Positions 58,288-64,000 of a stretch of 64,000 nucleotides of DNA are shown piece by piece. How positions within the stretch are numbered: the first letter of the stretch is position 1; each line of letters starts with the position of its first letter. The position numbers and the translations under genes are program-made. The notes under the pieces are model-generated. The model was not told the origin of the DNA, searched no databases, and saw nothing but the letters and a program-made list of their open reading frames with translations. This stretch comes from Bursaphelenchus xylophilus. Its lineage: Eukaryota > Nematoda > Chromadorea > Rhabditida > Aphelenchoididae. Location of the stretch: positions 5,022,001 to 5,086,000 of the forward strand of contig CAJFCV020000003.1 in the NCBI GenBank assembly GCA_904066235.2, in the 5' to 3' direction.

Positions 58288-59677
58288 ATGCTGCGGATAT
58301 GTTCTTTCCTCCTTCTTCTACTATTCCCACTAGAGTACACTTCCTTCCCTTTAACTAGTCTGAATTTCTTCGATGTTGAATTGGACAATAATTCCAAAAC
58401 TGGATATCGACTGAGGAATGAGGCGGAAACGGGACGAGCAATCACCTTGTTCTGTCGGAACAGGTGTCTCAAAATCCGTTCTCAAGTAAATTATTCAGAT
58501 TGCGCAATCTCAAAAACATTCCAAAATCTAATAACTGGAGGATCTTTCAGATATCCAACATAGTCCGAAGTCATAACGAAAACAACGTGAACAGTTCGGA
58601 TGACCGTCTGTACTTTCAATTCTTTCCTTATAAGAAACCGATCGACTTAATTGAAGTAGATGAGGTCATGAAGAAAAAACAAATCGGACTCTTCTACCAC
58701 GTTGGGGGAAAAACATTTATTTACGAAGGTGATTACTCCAACAAAGTATGTTTTGAATATTGTAATTCGACTTTTTGTTTAGATTTCCGTCTTGAAATGG
58801 TTCAAATTCTTTGAAAATCCGAAAGTCTATCGACCTGAAGATCATGTGGAATTGGAGGCATTACTAAACATGGCCGACAGTTGTAATGAACCCGATAAAA
58901 AATTAATAATCTTGGTGCAAGATGAGCAAAGATGCCCGGATTTCCATTCGGTCACTAATCTTGCCCGAGGACTGAAGAATAACCCTAATATAATAGTCGC
59001 CGAAATGAAGAGACCATTAACATCAGAGATGGAGGCCGTTCTCAAATGGAGGATGCCTTCACTTTCAGATGCATGCAAGATGACCATCTATTTGAATAGT
59101 CAAACCTACTACGAAACAGATTCCAATGCCCACCCAAGTCAAGTAAGTCCCTCTAATACTACAGTATCCTTTTTATTTTAAACACGGTTTTGTAAGGTTG
59201 GAGAGCAGTGTCGACGTAAATTTCAAACTCGTTCAAATCAGAAAAAAAATTCTCAGCATCCAAAAAAACAATTTTTTGTAAAAATATTTTTTGTACAGTA
59301 CACCCGGTTACGGTAACCTTTCCGATTTTTTTAAATAAAATTACTTATTGGGTGCTAGGCACAAATATTTGAAAATTTTTGATTTGAACTAGTTTAAAAT
59401 TCACTCGACACCACAGTGTGGACTTGCTCGAGTCTTAGAAAAAATATGTTTTTAGATACATTCCTCGGTTGTCGAATGGAAGGCGGATTGCAATCAGACA
59501 ATCGAAAACAATCGAATAAGATCTAAACTCACGGAGATTCAATTGGAATATCTGAGTGAGGAACGATCGGTCCAGAAGATACAGGACAATCAAGTTTATG
59601 TTGTTGTAGGCGCTATAGGTGGCATAGCAGTGATTGCATTGGCTATTAGTATTTTCTGGGGATTACAGTCTGCATAA
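58288..59677 (+). CDS. Orphan type I membrane protein
   Basis: Exons 58288-58485, 58551-58745, 58783-59142 and 59456-59677, all joined in phase 0. The N-terminus is a strong signal peptide (MLRICSFLLLLLFPLEYTSF). The extracellular part of about 265 residues has few cysteines and mixes helices and strands ('QIGLFYHVGGKTFIYEGDYS', 'KKLIILVQDEQRCPDF'). A thioredoxin-like fold is conceivable from the pattern but I see no CxxC. A single membrane helix (VYVVVGAIGGIAVIALAISI) near the C-terminus leaves only FWGLQSA in the cytoplasm. I do not recognise the family. The last intron carries a hairpin repeat. Confidence 0.7.
59208..59411. repeat. Hairpin element in the last intron of the orphan gene
   Basis: The left arm 59208-59240 (GTGTCGACGTAAATTTCAAA...) and right arm 59380-59411 are reverse complements over about 33 bases with five or six differences. 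The shared core is GTTCAAATCA. The spacer is T- and A-rich. Non-coding, with no other copy seen in the window. Confidence 0.65.
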
Positions 59678-59744
59678 TTCTCTTTATATAGAAATATTTA
59701 TCGTAATTTACTTAAATAAATATATTTACATATATAATAATAAT

Positions 59745-62176
59745 TTACTTTTTCACAGCTAGTTGATTGATCTTATCAGCCAGACTGGTAAGATTATCCG
59801 ACGGTTGTAGGCGTAGATCTTCCAACGCCTCAAGCAGAAAGACTAAAAACACGCGTCATAAATTTTGAATTTCCTGTTAGAACAACGAAAACAAAATAAC
59901 ATACCGACATCCGCATTGAACTGTCGTAGTAAAGGTAGGGACAACTTGACAGGATCTCCAACATTATTGCAGAAACTTTCCATCAATAAGATCACAATTG
60001 CCTTCAGAACCCACAGATCACATTCGTCCTCTAAACAGATATGAACTAATAAATCTTAGACTAACCATTATATTCATCCCCCGAGGCTACTTCCACAGCA
60101 GTCTTAAAGTTCCTGTCATTATTGTAAGCCGCGATATTATTTACTTGACTTAGGAGACCGTGCCCTACTGTAGTTATGTAATTGTGAGGTGTAATTGAGA
60201 AGGTAGGAAGAGAGACTTTTGAATCGGCAGTGCCCATCTCCGTCTTCTAAAAATCGTATATTCACAGGATTTATGATATAAAAAATCGCACCAAACAGAG
60301 CCTACCAGTTTGTTCATTTCATCCGTCATCGGGTAGATCAAGAACTTGCTGAGATCGCCGACCTTGCTCTGAACAACCTTTCTCGAGTACTTCTCCATTA
60401 ATTGTCGATTTCTAATGACGTATGGTTCTTTTGGATCTACAACAACACTGCCCGACATTTTCTGATTACTTACCGTTAGCATCCTTATTCGAATTATACA
60501 CATCATGAATAAAAGAGTTCATGTCATCAATCATGTTCAAAATATACCCCACAGTGCACATGCATATCAGTTTGTCATTCACTTCATCCAACGTAAAATT
60601 AACGTTACTTTTTGGAATTTTCAGACCTAGTATATCAGACTTTTTGAATATCGAGTATATCTGGTCAATCGCATTCTCAAAAGTGGGGACAATAAATTTG
60701 GAGAACTTGGATCCGAAGATGTCCGCGGCTTCCGTAATTAGATCCCTCATTAAAGAATGGATTCCTTCAAGAAGAGGGAGAATCCATTGGTGACTCTTGT
60801 GGGCCTTCTGATTAAAGGTCTAATACAAAATTAGTTATTTTAATCCATTTTACCTGCAAAATTTCATTGACTTTCACCATCAATTGAGACTTCACGTGTT
60901 TAGAAAGGTCATCGCTGATAATCTCATATAAATCATCGCAGAAGGTGTTAATCACACTGAAAACGGCGTCATCGCCTTCAGCTTTTACATAGCCGCCGAA
61001 ATCTTTTCTCAACTAAAACAAAAATAAACTCAATCATCAAAACATACCGTGGAAAGCTGTCTGGCTGTCGAAAATGTATCTTCTGATTCCATTACCATTC
61101 TGTTGATAATCCCTTTAATTATATTGTCTTTTGATGTGATACCCTCATAAAAACTTAGTGCTACAAACCGAGATCCATCTTCGCCAAATAGATGTGACGC
61201 CGTTCTAAAGGCGAAAATCAGGCAAGCGATTATATATATACCTGCTGGCCTTCTTCCATAAATTAAACGACTCGTCAAGCAACTTTATCAATGTCAAATC
61301 TTCTTTGTTCTCCTCGATAAATGTACAAATTGTATTTGTAATAAACGCACCAAATGTCTTTTTATAATCTAAACCAGTAATTACGGATGAGAAACGGATT
61401 ACCTTCAGTCCGATCTAATGCATCAAACTTTTCCTTTAGATTCTGAAGCAATTTGATGTCATTTGAGTCGATCGCAAATAGAATTGCCGATGAGAACCAA
61501 CTCAAAAAAAGGTCTTTTCGAGTCTCCAATAAGTGATCTCGCTCTTCCGAAGGAACGTACTGCAAAAAATCGTTTTTTCGCCGAGTCATACTTACTCGTT
61601 TCAGAATCTGATTGGATTTCTGCAAATTAACAAGATATCCAAAAAGCTCGTTCTGTTCCGATTCTCCCATCATATCCACAACTCGCAGAGACGACTCCCA
61701 CATGGTTTTAGCCTAAAAATAAAACGAAAGAAGAATACGGTAACATACATTAATCACTTCAATAAGCCGATCCGATCTTCCTTTGGCAGAATCAAACTCG
61801 AGGACATCAGAAGTCCCAACCAAAGACCCTTCATTCTTCTTCAACTTCTGGATATGGCTCTGAAGTCGCTTGTCCAGCTTCTGATTAGCATTCCCAAGAT
61901 CTTTCAGCTTCCCCAAACTAAAATTCTGTTGATACCTAAAAATATACCCACATTTTGGGAGACGCAACTTCAGTCCGCGTTGTTCTAATACTCACTGCCA
62001 ATTCTTCCAGTAATCGGTCTACTATCTTCTCAGTTTCCTGTAGGTGATCTCGAACCTCCGGCGCATTTAAAATATTTGGGTCGACCAGATTTCCTTTCTT
62101 GAGCTGATTTCTCAAAAACTAGATCAATTAAAATATCTCTTGTGACCTTTACCTGTTCGACTTTAGGCTCCATCAT
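59745..62176 (-). CDS. COG7-like subunit of the conserved oligomeric Golgi complex
   Basis: The first exons are 62176 downwards (MMEPKVEQ), a 34-base intron, then 'FLRNQLKKGNLVDPNIL'. The last ends with TAA at 59745. N-terminal coiled-coil segments ('KLKDLGNANQKLDKRLQSHI') suit a tethering complex subunit. The C-terminal part fits COG7: 'VSLPTFSITPHNYITTVGHG' resembles the conserved LPTFSLSPLEYI block, and 'LLEALEDLRLQPSDNLTSLA' matches the end block of COG7. COG7 sits in lobe B of the COG complex, which tethers retrograde vesicles at the Golgi and supports glycosylation. About a dozen short exons; internal junctions were only partly fixed. The start is 186 bases from the divergent CMC2 start. 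Another COG subunit is the main alternative. Confidence 0.65.
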
Positions 62177-62361
62177 ATAATAATATCTTACTACCACTAC
62201 TTTTGCGTACCTCTGCTCATTTTCTTTCAACTTCTCGCCACGTTTTTTCACAAAATTATTTTTAATTTACAGAATGCCAAAAATGAATTCGTATCAAGAA
62301 CCAAAAAATACGTTTTTCACACTAATTTTTTTTTATATATTTTTTTTTGTGTAGATGAAAA
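62177..62361. promoter_or_regulatory. Compact divergent promoter, COG7-like / CMC2
   Basis: Only 185 bases separate the two start codons. There is a T-rich tract at 62323-62349 ending in TTGTGTAG (62354), which is a probable spliced-leader acceptor for the CMC2 transcript. Confidence 0.5.
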
Positions 62362-62740
62362 ATGCTGCCAGATCTCTCTCCACATCTCCACACAGCCGAA
62401 TGTAACTTCTTAATACAATTGCTGCACAACTGTTGGAATGAAAATAAGATGCGTAAGTAGGTGTAAAAAATTCTGATTTATGGTTTAGAGAAGTATCTAG
62501 GCGCTTGCAATTATTGGGATGAGGCAGTATGGCAGTGTACAAAACAGGAACGGATTTGGAGAAGGTACGATTTGTTTTGGATGTTTCAGCTTGATGTTTA
62601 GAGACAATAATCCGAAGTATACAAAGAGATTGGTTGAATTGAAGCGGTTGCCGGAAAATTATTATACGCCGGCATTAAGGAAACTCAAGGAAACTGGGGT
62701 TCTGCCGATGGACACCGAGACTGCGGGTTGTAAGATTTGA
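62362..62740 (+). CDS. CMC2 homologue, twin CX9C cytochrome c oxidase assembly protein
   Basis: Exons 62362-62452, 62489-62564 and 62602-62740 with phases that add up, giving 101 residues. The N-terminus 'MLPDLSPHLHTAECNFLIQL' is nearly identical to the conserved start of CMC2. Both CX9C motifs are present: C-NFLIQLLHN-C and C-NYWDEAVWQ-C. These oxidise in the mitochondrial intermembrane space through the MIA40 relay and form a coiled-coil-helix pair. CMC2 takes part in early assembly of cytochrome c oxidase (copper and COX1 steps). The first ATG in the transcript (62355) is in a different frame, so the start at 62362 is chosen by homology. It is probably the first gene of a two-gene operon with N-myristoyltransferase. 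Confidence 0.92.
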
Positions 62741-62848
62741 ATTAGGTTATCTTATACAAAATAAAAGATCATAAAGACCGTGGTTTCTGTAATTTGGTTA
62801 ATCTTCCTCTTATATCTATGTTCCTCTTTTTCTTTATTAATTTCGCAG
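62741..62848 (+). promoter_or_regulatory. Intercistronic spacer with likely SL2-type acceptor
   Basis: The CMC2 stop and the NMT start are 108 bases apart. The spacer has a possible poly(A) signal (AATAAA near 62760), then a pyrimidine-rich tract (TTCCTCTTTTTCTTTATT) and ends in TTTCGCAG directly before the ATG at 62849. This arrangement matches the roughly 100-base spacing of nematode operons resolved by SL2 trans-splicing. Confidence 0.6.
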
Positions 62849-64000
62849 ATGTCCGATCCTACCGAAAATGGGAAGAACGTTGAGGAGAAGAATGGCGGTA
62901 ATGAGGATGTCCCCACAAACTCTTCGGCCATTGTTCCAGACACTCACGCTGAGCTAATAAAGAAGATTCAAGAACTTCAGTTGGCCATGAGTGGAAATCG
63001 GGATTTCAGTGAAGCCAAGCATCATAATTATGCTTTTTGGGGAACCCAGCCTGTTCCGAAACTAGGTATCCCAGTTTATATATTGTGAATCTTAAAACGG
63101 AGGTCTGGTGTTGATGCATTTTTTCAGAAGAAAATGTGACCGAAAACACTTACATCGAAGCCCCGATCCCACTTGATAAAATCCGTAAGGAGCCTTATAC
63201 ACTTCCAACCGGCTTTTCATGGTGCAATGTTGATCTCCTAAACGATGATGAGTTGACTGAACTCTATAAATTACTGAGCGATAATTATGTTGAAGATGAT
63301 GAGAGCCTTTTCCGGTTTGATTACAGTAAAGAGTTCTTTAAATGGTAAGCTAAAGTTATCGTTCAACTTCGGCTTTTAGGGCTTTGTTACCGCCGGGATG
63401 GAAATCTGAATGGCACTGCGGAGTCCGAGCCAGCAAGACCAACAAGCTTTTAGCTTTCATTGCAGCCGTTCCATGCAAGATCAAGGTCCGAGATGCTGAG
63501 ATTGATATGGTGGAGATCAATTTCCTTTGCGTTCATAAAAATTTACGTTCCAAAAGACTCACCCCTGTTCTAGTCAAGGAAATTACAAGACGGGTCAACC
63601 TCACTGGGATTTTCCAGGCGGCTTACACCGCTGGAGTTATTCTACCCAAGCCTATCACCACTTCGAGGTACTGGCATCGGTCTTTAAATCCCAAGAAGCT
63701 GATTGAATGTCGTTTCTCTTGCCTAGGAAGGAACATGACTATGCAACGGACCATAAAATATTATAAACTCCGAAATGTAAGCGAGCTCTATAAAACTATG
63801 TATTTTAGGAACCCGTTCACAAGGTTATAAGACTAGAAAAACGACATCTCAAAGGCGCATACCAATTACTTACTAACTACCTCAGCAAGTTTTTGCTCCA
63901 TCCAGTGTTTTCCAAAAAGGAATTTGATCATTATTTCCTTCCCCGCGATCAAGTAATTTATTCGTATGTAATTGAGAAGGATAACGTAGTCACTGATTTT
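62849..64000 (+). CDS. nmt-1: Glycylpeptide N-tetradecanoyltransferase (NMT), 3' end outside window
   Basis: Exons begin 62849-63064, then continue from about 63128-63344, 63381-63777 and 63810 to the window edge. The first 60 residues are an acidic, Lys/Asn-rich leader. The enzyme follows: '[12 protein letters not shown]', '[14 protein letters not shown]', '[17 protein letters not shown]' and the signature '[17 protein letters not shown]'. '[20 protein letters not shown]' follows, which forms part of the myristoyl-CoA and peptide pockets. NMT transfers myristate to the N-terminal glycine of proteins such as Arf GTPases and is essential in eukaryotes. The last readable part is '[20 protein letters not shown]'; about the final 40 percent lies beyond 64000. 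Confidence 0.95.

Noticed and set aside
1..64000. CRISPR arrays, prokaryotic operons, viral or toxin genes
   Set aside because: No regularly spaced direct repeats, Shine-Dalgarno-led gene runs, or viral replication or coat proteins were seen. The window is ordinary nuclear DNA of an animal.

Overview
The window looks like nuclear DNA of a nematode. The genes are spliced, and many introns are only 32 to 40 bases long with GT-AG ends. Several start codons sit just after a cis-type 3' splice signal with no possible upstream exon, which is typical of spliced-leader trans-splicing. Close same-strand gene pairs suggest operons. A warthog (hedgehog-related Wart plus Hint) gene and a Mondo-like gene fit this. 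I cannot name the species. About 22 protein-coding genes, one tRNA gene and several small inverted-repeat elements are supported. Exon ends were read by eye from splice signals and reading frame, so single junctions may be wrong.

Layout. 1-1118 (+): 3' end of a SMYD-like gene whose intron holds a hairpin element. 1137-4081 (-): secreted protein with two DM13 domains. 5353-9235 (+): TBC1D16-like RabGAP with a 1.26 kb terminal-inverted-repeat element in an intron. 9334-11448 (-): P-loop GTPase-like protein. 11679-13911 (-): warthog. 15735-22478 (+): FRMPD3/4-like WW-PDZ-FERM scaffold with tRNA-Leu(CAG) inside an intron. 23356-26770 (+): mml-1 (MondoA/ChREBP). 26956-28529 and 28689-30668 (-): sedoheptulokinase and mre-11, probably an operon. 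31168-32216 and 32429-33937 (+): 3-hydroxyacyl-CoA dehydrogenase and an arrestin-domain protein. 34318-39362 (+): MIOS (GATOR2) with a long C-terminal extension. 39756-40748 (-): carbonyl-reductase-like SDR. 41231-44984 (-): smg-6-like. 45247-46088 (-): Rogdi. 46706-50033 (-): patched-related protein. 50539-52424 (-): CUEDC1-like. 53247-54685 (-): secreted cysteine-rich protein. 54686-58287: gene-free. 58288-59677 (+): orphan type I membrane protein. 59745-62176 (-): COG7-like. 62362-62740 and 62849-64000 (+): CMC2 and N-myristoyltransferase (cut by the window edge), probably an operon.

The genes are mostly housekeeping: vesicle traffic (TBC1D16, COG7, Rogdi), nutrient and metabolic control (MIOS, MML-1, SHPK, HADH), DNA repair and RNA decay (MRE11, SMG6), mitochondria (CMC2) and lipid modification of proteins (NMT). 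Mixed in are nematode-style secreted and signalling genes (warthog, PTR, DM13, cysteine-rich). I saw no single pathway cluster and no prokaryote-type or viral system. The least explained items are the MIOS extension, the GTPase, the orphan membrane protein and the inverted-repeat elements.
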